The position numbers were made by a program, and so were the translations under genes. This document shows positions 36,858-48,277 of a stretch of DNA of 64,000 nucleotides, one piece after another. The DNA is taken from NCBI GenBank assembly GCA_032622095.1, contig CP136068.1, positions 3,635,314 through 3,699,313 on the forward strand, given 5' to 3'. Each line of letters opens with the position of its first letter. Positions within the stretch are counted from its first letter, which is position 1. Under the pieces are notes generated by a model, which was given only the letters and a program-made list of their open reading frames with translations, was not told the origin of the DNA and made no database searches. This stretch comes from Siphonodentalium dalli (Eukaryota > Mollusca > Scaphopoda > Gadilida > Siphonodentaliidae).

Positions 36858-37024
36858 TGTGACATTTAATGCATAGAGCCAATATAGCACCCACGTAGAC
36901 AATGGACCATTCCGCTTATATATAACCTGATGCGTGATAATACACGTGGCTGTTCTCAGTGTATTCATATCTAAATGCTTGATGCTTTATTAAATTCTAT
37001 ATCCAACGAAGTCTAATCATTACA
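36858..37024 (+). repeat. 3' LTR (167 bp)
   Basis: It begins TGTGACATTTAATG directly after the polypurine tract AAGGGAGGAGA and ends ATTACA, so it has TG...CA termini. A TATATAA-like promoter box lies near 36919 (TTATATATAACC). It is short but within the range of small gypsy LTRs. Confidence 0.78.
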
Positions 37025-37613
37025 ATATATACAATGTATCTATACATATATTTTTTTTGTGCCCTATATTCTGTTAATTTATATATTGATATATACAATG
37101 TATCAATACATACATTTTTCTGTTCTGTTAATTTGGAATAAAATATTCCTTTCTTCACTAAATACTCACTAATGAATTATTTCCTTACTTTTCCCCATTC
37201 ACGCCTAATGTGCCTGGACTATAAATACTCACTAATGAATATTTGCCGTAATGATTTGTTCAGATAATAAGTTCAACAAAAGGCCATTTATTGAACTTAT
37301 TATCTGAACAATTTCTACCAAAGAATATCAATCTTTCTGTACTTGTATTAGATTTTTTTTCATCTACTTTTATGAACATCCCTCCTAATGAATAATGGAC
37401 CATTCCAATGTATACTTTTACAACTGGGTGGGAGAATGTATTTAATATAGAAAGGGATATTGTTTAAATTAATACCCGGACGCTGTTATGGTTCTGATTA
37501 ATCTTTGTCCTCAACACATTCCACCAATCAGAGCTTGGATTGAACACAAATTTTGGCGATCGATTCTGTAACTCAGCATTCATCTAAGGAAGAGAGAAAG
37601 TGTCACCAAATAA
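37025..37613. other. Non-genic stretch with tandem duplicates and a perfect hairpin
   Basis: An ~86-bp duplicated segment (TTTATATATTGATATA...ACAATGTATC) ends near 37118. CTCACTAATGAAT occurs twice (37167 and 37227). 37256-37276 and 37291-37311 are perfect 21-bp inverted arms (TTGTTCAGATAATAAGTTCA plus A) around a 14-nt loop. Confidence 0.7.
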
Positions 37614-37860
37614 GTTAACCCTTTCATGATGAGAGCTGCGCTGGTGCAGCATTAAAGATCCTGTGCCAGTGCATTCTCTTACATGCGAGTCTCCATAAAT
37701 AAGAGAATGCACTGGCTTACATGGTCAACGTGAATATTGTTCGGCCGATGTATTATCTTATATATGCGAGGCTCCAATGGGAGACTCGCATATATAAGAG
37801 AATGCACTGGCAAAGGGTTTTTGCAAAATTTTAGGAAGCTCCAATCATGGAAGGGTTAAC
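37614..37860. mobile_element. piggyBac-like MITE flanked by TTAA
   Basis: The ends read TTAA|CCCTTTCATGAT and ATCATGGAAGGG|TTAA. The TTAA duplication and CCC start are the hallmarks of piggyBac-type elements. Inside are two further inverted pairs around AGTGCATTCTCTTA / TAAGAGAATGCACT. No transposase. A related truncated copy lies at 43158-43275. Confidence 0.82.
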
Positions 37861-37937
37861 AGAAACAGAATGGTAATTACTTATCATTGACATCTCATGA
37901 AGTAATACATCCTCTTAAAATCCCTGAGTACCAAGCC

Positions 37938-38720
37938 TGGATATAGTGTGTCTGACATTTGCAGAATGAGGTCCCTAGAGGGTGAATATAGTGATGCTAC
38001 CCTGCACAGTGGGCTAGCATCACCAAATTTACCCATTAGTCACGCCGATGGGGTCATTGTCAGAAGGCTCCGGTCACATTCGTAGCCAGCTTTTTAAATC
38101 GATCACAAATGTAGCCAGCTTTTCTAATTCAATGCTTTGTATGGCGCGAAATATGACATCATTGCGTTCGTGACTAAAATATCGACGTCATGCTCAAAAA
38201 CTGACTTCGTTTATCAACTTCTATTGGAATATAACTCGAGCATCTATAACGACATTGATCGGAAACCTCAGGTTATTAGATGAACTAATATCAAATTAAA
38301 ATTGATGTTGTTTTTCATTCATCAACTCAGAAAAATGAGACTAACCTAATCTTGTTCATTGAGGCTCGCATAATATGAAAAGCTGGCTACAAATGTGATG
38401 GCCATAGAAACGCTGGCTACGTTTGTGATCGATTTAAAAAGCTGGCTACGAATGTGACCGGAGCCTTGTGACAATGACCCCATCAGCATTAGTCACCTTG
38501 ATTATGAATTTATCTTCTGCAAATTAAGGGATATAGAAACTGAACAGAAGGGAAAAGGTAACTAAAAACAATGTTAAGTTGAAACTATAGATGAGGTCTA
38601 AGCAGAATGAGGTCCCCAGAGGGTGTATTTGGTGATGCTAGCCTGCCGTATGGGTAGCATCACTAAATTCATCCTCTGGGAACCTCATTCTGCAAATGTC
38701 AGACACACTATATCCAGACT
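37938..38720. repeat. Composite foldback enclosing another MITE
   Basis: 37938-37975 (GGATATAGTGTGTCTGACAT...GAATGAGG) is the inverse of 38683-38720. 38604-38697 is itself a palindrome (GCAGAATGAGGTCC / GGAACCTCATTCTGC). The left half is interrupted by the 444-bp MITE at 38044. Confidence 0.72.
38044..38487. mobile_element. MULE-like MITE, 444 bp, 9-bp target-site duplication
   Basis: Long inverted termini (about 75-80 bp, starting GCYGATGGGGTCATTGTCA and continuing through CGGTCACATTCGTAGCCAGC) are flanked by perfect 9-bp repeats ATTAGTCAC (38035-38043, 38488-38496). Long TIRs and a 9-bp duplication are characteristic of Mutator-like elements. There is no coding sequence. Its termini were not seen around the MULE gene at 50818-54889, so that gene is not shown to mobilise it. 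Confidence 0.88.
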
Positions 38721-39890
38721 TGCACCAACACAGATAAATGAAATAACTCATGACTGTGTATAGGTAACCCACAGGGAGCCTCACACAGATGGAAGCATGC
38801 ACTATGGAGTGTCATCTGCTCCAGTCAATGTGGGGCTCTCCATGGGTGCAGATCCTATATCCAAGCTTGCACCAACACAGATACATGAAATAACTCATGA
38901 CTGTTTATAGGTAACCCACAGATGGAAGCATGCGCTATGGAGTGTCGTCTGCTCCAGTCAATGTGGGGCTCTCCATGGGTGCAGATCCTATATCCAAGCT
39001 TGCACCAACACAGATACATGAAATAACTCATGACTGTTTATAGGTAACCCACAGGGAGCCTCACACAGATGGAAGCATGCACTATGGAGTGTCGTCTGCT
39101 CCAGTCAATGTGGGGCTCTCCATGGGTGCAGATCCTATATCCAAGCTTGCACCAACACAGATACATGAAATAACTCATGACTGTTTATAGGTAACCCACA
39201 GGGATCCTCACACAGATGGAAGCATGCACAATGGAGTGTCGTCTGCTCCAGTCAATGTGGGGCTCTCCATGGGTTCTGAAACACTATATCCAGGCTTGCA
39301 CCTACTCAGATAAGTGAAATTACTCATGACTGTTTTATAGGTAATTAACCCACAGGGAGCCTCGCACAGAGGGAAGCATGCCCAACGGAGTGTCGTCTGC
39401 TCCAGTGTATGTGGGGCTCTCTATGGGTGTAGATCCTATATCCAGACTTGCACCAACACAGATACATGAAATAACTCATGACTGTGTATAGGTAACCCAC
39501 AGGTAGCCTCACACAGATGGAAGCATGCACAATGGAGTGTCGTCTGCTCCAGTCAATGTGGGGCTCTCCATGGGTGCAGAAACACTATATCCAGGCTTGC
39601 ACCTACTCAGATAAGTGAAATTACTCATGACTGTTTTATAGGTAATTAACCCACAGGGAGCCTCGCACAGAGGGAAGCATGCACAACGGAGTGTCGTCTG
39701 CTCCAGTGTGTGTGTGGCTCTCTATGGGTGCAGATCCTATATCCAGGCTTGCACCAACACAGATAAAAGAAATAACTCATGACTGTTTATAGGTAACCCA
39801 CAGGGAGCCTCACACAGATGGAAGAATGCACAACAGTGTCGTCAGCTCCAGTCAATGTGGGGCTCTCTATGGGTTCAGACACACTATATC
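38709..39890. repeat. Minisatellite of about 147-152 bp, 8 units, dimeric
   Basis: TATATCC starts units at 38709, 38856, 38989, 39136, 39285, 39437, 39586, 39738 and 39885. One unit is 133 bp because of a 14-bp deletion. Later units form a ~300-bp dimer (39285-39586 and 39586-39885). Units contain CTCCAGTCAATGTGGGGCTC. Confidence 0.9.
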
Positions 39891-39894
39891 CAGG

Positions 39895-40140
39895 CTTGCT
39901 GAGTACACTCCATGTAATAATAATACAACACAGCATGTTTCCACTCCATGGCAGTGCCCAAGCAATGTGCAGTAAAAATTAGTTGAAATGAAATGACGTA
40001 TTTGATGTAATAACTCACCTGACATAATACAGAGCATGTTTCCACTCCAACACAGTGCCCAAGCAATGTGCAGTAAAAATTACTTGGAACGAAATGACGT
40101 ATTTGATATAATAACTCACCTGACATACTACAGAGCATAT
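39895..40140. repeat. 101-bp tandem duplication
   Basis: AGCATGTTTCCACTCC occurs at 39932 and 40033 and AGCATATGTTTCC at 40133. Each is followed by GCAGTAAAAATTA and GAAATGACGTATTTGAT. Confidence 0.88.
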
Positions 40141-40306
40141 GTTTCCATGTAACATCACAGCAGGTGGAATATTATTCCCCAACTCTTCTGGGTGGATGTC
40201 AACCTGTGTATGCAGAGACAGTCAGTAACCATGGTAATAAAAACAATAGTTTAATCGTCAGGCCAATAAAAGAGAAGAGAATTCAGCTGTACATAGTGAA
40301 AACATT

Positions 40307-40452
40307 CAGTTTTTGTTTGAATACCGAAATATATCATGAGTATCTGTAAAGAAATATCAAATTTTCACTCGTGGCTGCAAACCGTGAGTGAAAATTCGGT
40401 ATTTCTTTCCAGACACTCATGAGATGTTTCAGGTATTCAGACAAAAAACTGT
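40307..40452. repeat. Foldback with ~67-bp arms
   Basis: The left arm (GTTTTTGTTTGAATACCGAA...TTTTCACTC) pairs with the right arm (GAGTGAAAATTCGGTATTTC...TTCAGACAAAAAAC) around a loop of about 9 nt. One long near-perfect cruciform-capable palindrome. Confidence 0.82.
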
Positions 40453-40794
40453 AGGTATTTCTTTTATTATATACACCTTATTAAAGCTCAAAGTAGGGCA
40501 TTTTTACTTTTTATAATACAGCAATTTGAACAATACTCAGGAAGAGTACTTCCTACTAATCAACAGTGAAGAATTATATATACCTAGATAAAGCAACAAG
40601 ACTCATGCAAAGAAATAAATTAGATGTCAAGGGTGTCTGTTTCAACTTTACGGCATGTGTGATTTTCTTTGGAAAGTATTTCCTTGCTTTACTTCTGCCT
40701 TCTACTTATGGTGGTTCTCCTGTGAAGTGATGGATTAAATTATAAGAAATAACTCTTGTTTCGAATAAGGTTATGGGTTATAACCGATAAGCAT

Positions 40795-40890
40795 CGCTTC
40801 GGTGGTCTTGTGGTATTGATGTCGGACTTTGAGTCGCAAGGCGCGCTCGCCTGTCATGGGCCGGGGTTCGAATCCCACCCAATCCCAAAA
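40795..40890 (+). repeat. tRNA-like SINE head or tRNA-derived remnant
   Basis: Box A-like GTGGTCTTGTGGTA lies at 40802-40815 and a perfect box B GGGTTCGAATCCC at 40863-40875. A GC-rich mini-hairpin (GGCGCGCTCGCC) between them looks like a long variable arm. The acceptor stem does not pair and the sequence continues into an A-run, so this is not a functional tRNA. Confidence 0.6.
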
Positions 40891-41610
40891 AAATATTTGC
40901 ACTGTCTCAAAAATGAAATTTGCTTCTAAAAATAGGCGCCTTGTGTCTTGTATAGTCCCAAGCATGTTAAAAGAGCAATGCTCGGCATGTTTGGGAGGCG
41001 TAAATATAACATGCTACTGTGCCATATCTCATATATATATAACCGATAACTTTGCAGAAAATTTATTATAAAGAGCGGTTATAGATTTTTTCTTCAAATT
41101 TCTCGCTCGCGTAAACCACCCAGTGGGCTACAAAAGTCAACTTAGGTTAGAGATAGATTAATGGCTGTAATAATGTAGTTATGTTAATTTGTTCACATGA
41201 TACAGGTGGTGTACAAATTAGAAGTCAGGATGCCGATAATAAATTTCTCAAGAGAAATGGGAGAATGTCTGCAAAGCATATGAAAGATAAGGGGATATTT
41301 AAAGTCATGGACCCAGTTTAGAGCAGAAAAGTTGTTCCCTATTCAAAAGACAAGGAATTATGTGGTTATAATTTCATGACCGGGCCACAATTTACAGGTG
41401 AGTTATATAATGAAAAATGCAGTTTTCCGAGTAGAAAAGAATAGGTGGGATGTACCTGTATAATTTTTACATCTTGATTGAATCTTGGAGGGAGACCGAA
41501 GTGAAGAATCCAGTTTAGTCTCGCACCCAACAACAATATAACATCCGCATCTTGTAGGGCCCTGAAAAAATGGCTGAGCTCATAAGGAGATATAGCATAA
41601 ACCCTGTTGG
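40891..41610. other. Non-genic stretch, nothing recognised
   Basis: Possibly the body of the SINE-like unit to about 40960. The rest is unassigned. Confidence 0.45.
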
Positions 41611-41962
41611 GTTATTAGGGAGACGTGGACTGTTGTCAGGGAGAAGTGGACTGTTATCAGGGAGAAGTGGACTGTTATCAGGGAGAAGTGGACTGTTATC
41701 AGGGAGACGTGGACTGTTATTAGGGACAGTGGACTGTTATCAGTGAGAAGTGGACTGTTATCAGGGAGAATTGGCTGTTATTAGGGAGAAGTGGACTGTT
41801 ATTAGGGAGACGTGGACTGTTATCAGGGAGAAGTGGACTGTTATTATGGAGACGTGGACTGTTATTTGGGAGACGTGGACTGTTATTAGGGAGATGTGGA
41901 CTGTTATCAGGGAGAAGTGGACTGTTATTATGGAGACGTGGACTGTTATTAGGGAGAAGTAA
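41611..41962. repeat. 21-bp minisatellite (about 16 units)
   Basis: Unit TGGACTGTTATCAGGGAGAA plus G, with AAG/ACG and TCAG/TTAG/TTAT variants. The 7-codon period keeps frames open on both strands (a TVIREKW-type heptad), but there is no start context or flanking exon. A 31-bp triplication (ATAAGAGAGAGAAG) follows at 41997-42090. Confidence 0.92.
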
Positions 41963-42319
41963 CAATGGCTGAAGTTTGATTTACTCTTCAACATTCATAC
42001 TGGTATAAGAGAGAGAAGGTGACATGCATACTGGAATAAGAGAGAGAAGGGGACATGCATACTGTTATAAGAGAGAGAAGTCAATTCTCCATGGGACAAA
42101 GATGTATCACGGTGTGACTGGTACAATTTTTAGCAATCGTTCAATGACTTTCCCCTATACTCTGGACCCGTTCAATGACTTTCCCCTAAACCATTGGTAA
42201 CCACATAACAACAAAACGTCTATGTGGGGCTTGCTATGTGATGATCATCGCTGTCATCGGAAACGACTCCCTTGCCCATCGGTGAAGGTCAGAATGGCAG
42301 CTTTGTGTTGTTGAGCTTC

Positions 42320-43115
42320 TGTATGGACGACTCGGCTCTAGCATAAGCTGCACCTCATACAAAATACAAAGAAATATAGAGCCGACTCTACCATAAGCAG
42401 TACCTCATACAAAATACAAATAAATATAGAGTGTTTGTCTTACGTATGGACGACTCGGCTCTACCATAAGCTGCACCTCATACAAAATACAAAGAAATAT
42501 AGAGCCGGCTCTACCATAAGCAGCACCTCATACAAAATACAAAGTAATATAGAGTGTTTGTCTTACGTATGGACGACTCGGCTCTACCATAAGCTGCACC
42601 TCATACAAAATACAAAGAAATATAGAGCCGGCTCTACCATAAGCAGCACCTCATACAAAATACAAAGTAATATAGAGTCGGCTCTACCATAAGCAGCACC
42701 TCATACGAAATACAAGGAAATATAGAGTGTTTGTCTTACGTATGAACGACTCGGCTCTACCATAAGCTGCACCTCATACAAAATACAAAGAAATATAGAG
42801 CCGGCTCTACCATAAGCAGCACCTCATACAAAATACAAAGTAATATAGAGTGTTTGTCTTACGTATGGACGACTCGGCTCTACCATAAGCAGTACCTCAT
42901 ACAAAATACAAAGAAATATAGAGTAGGCTCTACCATAAGCAGCACCTCATACAAAAGACAAAGAAATATAGCGTGTTTGCCTGTGTGGATGACTCGGCTC
43001 TACCATAAGCAGCACCTGATACAAAACACAAAGAAATATAGATTGTTCTGTATGGACGACTCGGCTCTACCATACGCAGCACATCATACAAAAGACAAAG
43101 AAAAATAGAGTTTTT
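42320..43115. repeat. Compound 50/73-bp tandem array
   Basis: A shared 50-bp core (GGCTCTACCATAAGCAGCAC, CTCATACAAAATACAAAG) alternates with a longer form carrying TTTGTCTTACGTATGGACGA. TACGTATG recurs at 42441, 42564, 42737 and 42860, spacing 123, 173 and 123 bp. The peptide-like frames are repeat artefacts. Confidence 0.9.
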
Positions 43116-43157
43116 GTCTTGAGGCAACCGACAACAATGGATGAGTCACGGAGTTCA

Positions 43158-43275
43158 TTAACCCTTTTATTTAAGGAAAACCCTCCTGTGCCAATGCATT
43201 CTCTTATATATGTGAGTCTGTCATAGGGTTCCTCACATATATAAGAGATAATAGACTTTGCAGAAAGTTAAGCAC
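43158..43275. repeat. piggyBac-like MITE, truncated copy
   Basis: It starts TTAACCCTTTTAT and carries TGCATTCTCTTATATATGTG and CACATATATAAGAGA, matching the internal palindrome of 37614-37860. The right terminus is degraded. Confidence 0.65.
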
Positions 43276-44978
43276 AAAGTACACGTCTGTACCTCAACAA
43301 AAGCAACATGTTCACAGTTTATTACACTGGGTAAGCTGATAATAGAATCGTTTAGGAGCTTCCTCTTTCAATTGGTATATAATTTGGCATATATTTAATC
43401 TGGGGGGGGGGTGTTATTTAATCTGGGGGGGGGTCGAAAATTAGGTGGGCCTTTAAAGGAGTGTTTTGATAATATTTACACTCTTACATGCGTTTGCAAT
43501 GTGGAACTTGTATACCAGAGTTCGGTTGGCAGAAATCATGTCATGTGACATTGCACACTACCCCCATCTTGTTTCCATATTGTATGGAACTAATTGGCAA
43601 CGAGTTACCAGAATATCATTGTGAAGCTGACTGATTCTTTAGTCTGATAGTTGAGGGTAATAGGCTGGTCATCAGAGGGTTAGACCCAGGAGAAACTGTT
43701 AATGAAGGTTTCCTGGTCTCATTCTCTGCCGGAAAGTGTCCTCAATCACATATCCAAACTTCGCTAAAATCTGCTTTGCTAAAAATGTTCTTTTAATAAT
43801 GACACCAATGATGGCAGATGGTATCTTAAAATGCTGACTTTCTATGGTAGGTGCTCAACTAATACAAAATTAGTAATACACTTTCTATGGTACGTCCATC
43901 AACTAATACCAAATTAGTAATAAAATGAAATATAGATAAACAATGCTTAGTTGTAAACCATGTCTGTATAATGTATGTCCTAAAATGGCCGCCAAACTGG
44001 ACAAAATCGATGAAATTTACATTTTGTGCAACATTTAACAGCTGGTCCCCTAAGTGTCAATATACGCTAGAATTATGCAAGGAAGAATGATTTTAAAGTA
44101 CAGGGGAAACTTCTGATTAGAGATATATGCGAATTCTATCTAATGTATCTCACGTGAGAACAAGCTAAAGCAGGGTCTCATACAACTGTTAAATCTGGAC
44201 GTTTTAGGTGCCCAGAATCAGAAAAATAACTCTGTTTTATCTGTACTGTTTATCTTGAATCGTGTGATATATCGGTATTACTGAATACTGTTATTAAACA
44301 GTTAAATGGGATTTAATAGAGATTTATGTGACCTTATTTAGAAGCAAACATATATGTACTCAGAGCAGTTTCACGAATGTGAACGATCATCATTTATTTT
44401 GATATCTGGAACATCGAACTTTTAAAGATTCACTGCTATTGAAAAGTATGATAGCTATTCATAGAGTACTGGGTAAAATATGTAAATCCTATTGTACGCG
44501 CCTTAAAAGAGTAGGCATAATTGCCTCCGGTCAAATGATGAAACAGACATATTTTGCTTCCATCACAAGAATGCATGGACGTTGATATACTATTAACGCA
44601 AGTTATCAAAACACAAAGGAGTACCATAGACTATCTTCAATAAATTTTCAACTTAACCGACATACTCTGTGGCAAAGGCTGGAAATTATATTTGGTTAAT
44701 GGTTATATTCACTGAGGCCACATAGACACGATACGTACTACGTTTTCTGTAACCGCATCACCACATTTACCCCTTCGCCATAATGTCACACTCCTGCTGC
44801 ACACAACACTGTAAATTGCAACATTGAGTGAATAGTCAAACCCTGCAATAATAACGAACCAAAGCCGGACGCTTTGGGTCGTATATAGACTATATCTGAT
44901 TTTGTGAAGTCACCAATTATTATCTAATACAATACTGCTGTTTTGAATGTTTGCGAGCACTTTTGTCGCACAGTAGCT
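43276..44978. other. Non-genic stretch, one short duplication
   Basis: 43848-43925 repeats CTTTCTATGGTA...CAACTAATACAAATTAGTAA twice. Two G tracts follow the repeated TATTTAATCT (43396-43436). No gene is recognised. Confidence 0.5.
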
Positions 44979-44981
44979 TAA

Positions 44982-46332
44982 TAGTCCGGGAGCTAATAGG
45001 GGTACCCTTGCACCCCCCCCCCCCCTGGGACTTAACTTCACCCCACTCATTTTGTTCCTTATTATGTCCTTCAACTTTTAAGCAATGTTAACAAGAAAAA
45101 AAAGTGGCCGTGTAGACTCCAGACAAGATGGCGTCCATCATGGCCGCCGTTTTTCAGACCAGACCCTAAGTCAGTTTTATGCAAATTATAGCGGGAAAAT
45201 CTTGTAAAATGTATACAAATGTATATATTTTCGTGAAGCTGAGACATAATGACACTTTTTTGGGCCAAAATTGAAACTCACCATCCAAGATGGCCGCCAA
45301 CATGGCCACCGGAAGTTGAAAATATAACATGTTTTCACAAATATCTTCTAGATCAATTCATGCTGTTTGGAACTGGTTGAGTAATGCAACTTTATGTTGT
45401 GTTTTGTATATTAACTGATCATATGAGCAACGAAATATACAATTATTGGGGTCCTAACCCCTTCCGATCCCTCAAAAATTCGATTTTACAGAATGCGTTA
45501 TAAACTTTCACAAAAAATCACGATTGGGATTCTAGTCATATTTCAACAAGAAATGAACAGAACTTTGTGATGTAAGTGAGGCATATCATTAACTATTAAT
45601 ATTCCAAATCACTGGAACCAAAATTCTTACTTTGGCTCAAAATGGCTGCCAATATGGCCGCCAAAATATGGAAAATGATAAATATTATACCAGCGTGTCC
45701 TGCAATCGCTTACAAGTTGTGGTTGGTGTATAAAATTGGCTATTCTGCATTCTATACATTGAATACTAACATGTCTGATGCACCATGGTTAATTCTTACT
45801 ATTGTCACCCCTGACATCGTCAAACATATTGGACTTTTCTCTCAAAAACTTGACATAAATATTGGCAAAAATTAACTTTTCAGGTTTGGACCATTTTTTC
45901 AGGTAAAATATAACTATCTTTGGATTAAAAGGTGTTTATTGTTTTGGTCTATCTTAAATGTGTCTCACTACGGTGTTTATAGATTAAATTGCTCAAGATG
46001 GCTTCCAAAATGGCAACCAAATTTGTAGAATGTTAATTTTTTACATATATCCCGAACATTCTCTGCATTATCCGAAAAGGTAGCATATTGTGACTCACTT
46101 GGTTATTATACATGTTAGTTAATTAACTGACAACTACATGTTCTATTCTGGTTGTCTCAGCTCCGTATGGGGCATGACAAATTCATTTTAAAGTATGCAA
46201 TTTTGCCGAGAACCTCTTTTGTGATTTTGGCCACATTTATTGAAAGGAAATGGGCAGAACTTTGATACAGAACTGAGATGGACCATAATCTTTGGCTATT
46301 CTGGTTCATTATTATAAAATGTCAACAGGATA
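44982..46332 (+). repeat. Left arm of the giant foldback
   Basis: It contains three diverged blocks of ~350 bp, each with a doubled AAGATGGC/ATGGCCGCC motif (near 45287, 45643 and 45993), so the arm itself arose by ancient tandem duplication. A 13-nt C tract lies at 45013-45025. Confidence 0.82.
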
Positions 46333-48277
46333 CAGTGTGGATGTAAAGATCATAGTCAGGGAGTTACTCTATGATCATATGTGAGGTGAATAGGTATACA
46401 GGGAGTTATTGTATGTCATGACTGATGTGAGTAGGTATACAGTGAGTGACTATATGGTTATGAGTGGGTTGTCCATGGTAAGATGCATCTAGGTATACAT
46501 GGTGAGGTCATGGTCAGGTGTGAGGTCAATCGGTATGCATGGAGTGACTCTATGGTGTATGATTGTGTATATTCAGTACGGTGGCAACCGGTGTACATGT
46601 ATGGTCATTGGTGTGGTGTATGGATATAGCTACATGGTCGTCTATGTGTTGATTATGTATATATGGAGTGTCTGTAAGGTCATGGGTGGTATGTACATGT
46701 GTTGTCTGTATGATCATGGATGGGGTGTGTGGATAAATAGGGAGTGATTTTATGGTTACGGGTAATGTGTACAGGTATACATCGAATGACTGTACGGTCA
46801 TGATTGAATATGAACACCTGGATTAAGCTGGGTGGACATTATCGAGGGTGTGCGTATATAGGGAGTGTCCGTGTGGTAATGGTGGGATGTATATTTATAT
46901 ATCTCGTGGATGTATTATAATTTGTGGGTGTATAAGGCTTAGCTGTATTATCATGGATGGCGTGTATGATTATGCAGTGAATTGCTGAATTGTCATGTGT
47001 GAGGTGTATATGCAAGTATGGAGTGTTTGAGTGGTCGTGTGTGTGGTTTTTTTGTATATCTGGAAGGGATGAATGGCCATTAGTGAGGTTTACATGTATA
47101 CCTGGAGTGAATCTATAGTCTAGGGTGGGCTGATTATGTATATCGAGTGGTTATATGACTATGTGTGTCGAATAGGTATACAAGTAGTGACTGTATTGTT
47201 AATGGTGAGATGAGTACATGTAGGTATACAAGTAGTGACTGTATGGTCACAAATGTAATGGACATCTATACAGGGGGTGACTAAATGGTCATGTGTCAGG
47301 CGTATACCTGGTGTTCCTTTTGATGACTCGTGGCGGTATGACCATGTGTAGGTTATACCAGCATACACACGTGTTGCTTTATTGTCATGGGCGAGACATA
47401 TGAGTATATAGCGAGTGGCTATATTGCCATGGATGAGGTGCATATGCATACTGACTATACTGACATGGATGGGGTGTATTAGTATATCTTGAGTGGCTAT
47501 TCGGCTATGGTGTGACAAATAGGGATACAGGGAGCGACATGGCAAATGTTGAGGTGAATATGTATACAAGGATTGGCCATGATCCTATATGAATGTTTTG
47601 AATAGGTACACACGGGGTGACTATATGGCCATAGGTCAGGTGAAGGAGTATACCAGGTGACATGGGTGAGGGTATGTGTATGAAGCGAGTGGCTATATGG
47701 CCATTGGTGAGGTGCATATGTATACCGGAATGACTTTATGGTGTTGATGTAGATATTGATTGTCTATTTGACCATGCGTTTGGGGAATAGGTATACAGGG
47801 GGTGACCTTATGGCCAATGGTGAGATGAATGGGTATACAAGGAGTGACTATATGGTTATGGGTCATGTTTAGGAGTATACCCGATGTGCCTGCATTGTGA
47901 CGCATGGCTGTATGGTCACCCGTGGTCATGGGTCAGGTGTACATGTATACATGTATACAGCTTAACGTCCCCCATCTACATAAACATCATCAAGATGGAG
48001 AACTCTCTGACATGACCTCTCTATTGATTAACATACCCTTGAGTTATTGTGGAAAGCGATAGCCACCCAAGATACACATGTACAGCCCACCCATTACCCA
48101 AGTCACTCCATATGTGCATAAACACCACACAAATGCCAACATAGTAACCCACTTTATACACGTACACCTGATCATGCAACCATACTTGGTTATACCCGTA
48201 CATACCACAAATGACGATACAGCCACGAGTCACCATGCATGAACACCAGGTATACACCATCTTGGCTTCCACCCGGT
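46333..48277. repeat. Loop minisatellite that reverses orientation
   Basis: Degenerate units of about 50-60 bp are built on GTATACA..GGAGTGACTATATGGTCAT..GTGAGGTG. They run on the plus strand from about 46370 to 47960. From about 48045 to 48280 the same motif reads on the minus strand. A short unrelated centre lies between. Many peptide-like frames here are artefacts. Confidence 0.8.

Larger units (their letters stand above)
36080..37024 (+). mobile_element. Internally deleted Ty3/gypsy-like LTR retrotransposon
   Basis: The right end is a complete short LTR (36858-37024). The left end keeps only the first ~12 bp of the LTR (TGTGACATTTAA at 36080). Almost everything between that and the integrase is missing. 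ATATA flanks both sides (36075-36079, 37025-37029). Joining the flanks through one ATATA gives the same sequence as a nearby uninterrupted copy at 37080-37118. That supports a 5-bp target-site duplication even though ATATA is low complexity. Gag, protease, RT and RNase H are absent. The element is non-autonomous and decayed. Confidence 0.8.

Noticed and set aside
40795-40890. Functional tRNA gene
   Set aside because: Boxes A and B are present but the acceptor stem does not pair and the 3' end runs into unrelated sequence.
41720-41994. Heptad-repeat protein frames
   Set aside because: They are translations of a 21-bp minisatellite on both strands, with no gene structure.
42435-43127. Tyrosine-rich repeat protein frames
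   Set aside because: They follow the 50/73-bp tandem array and shift frame between units.
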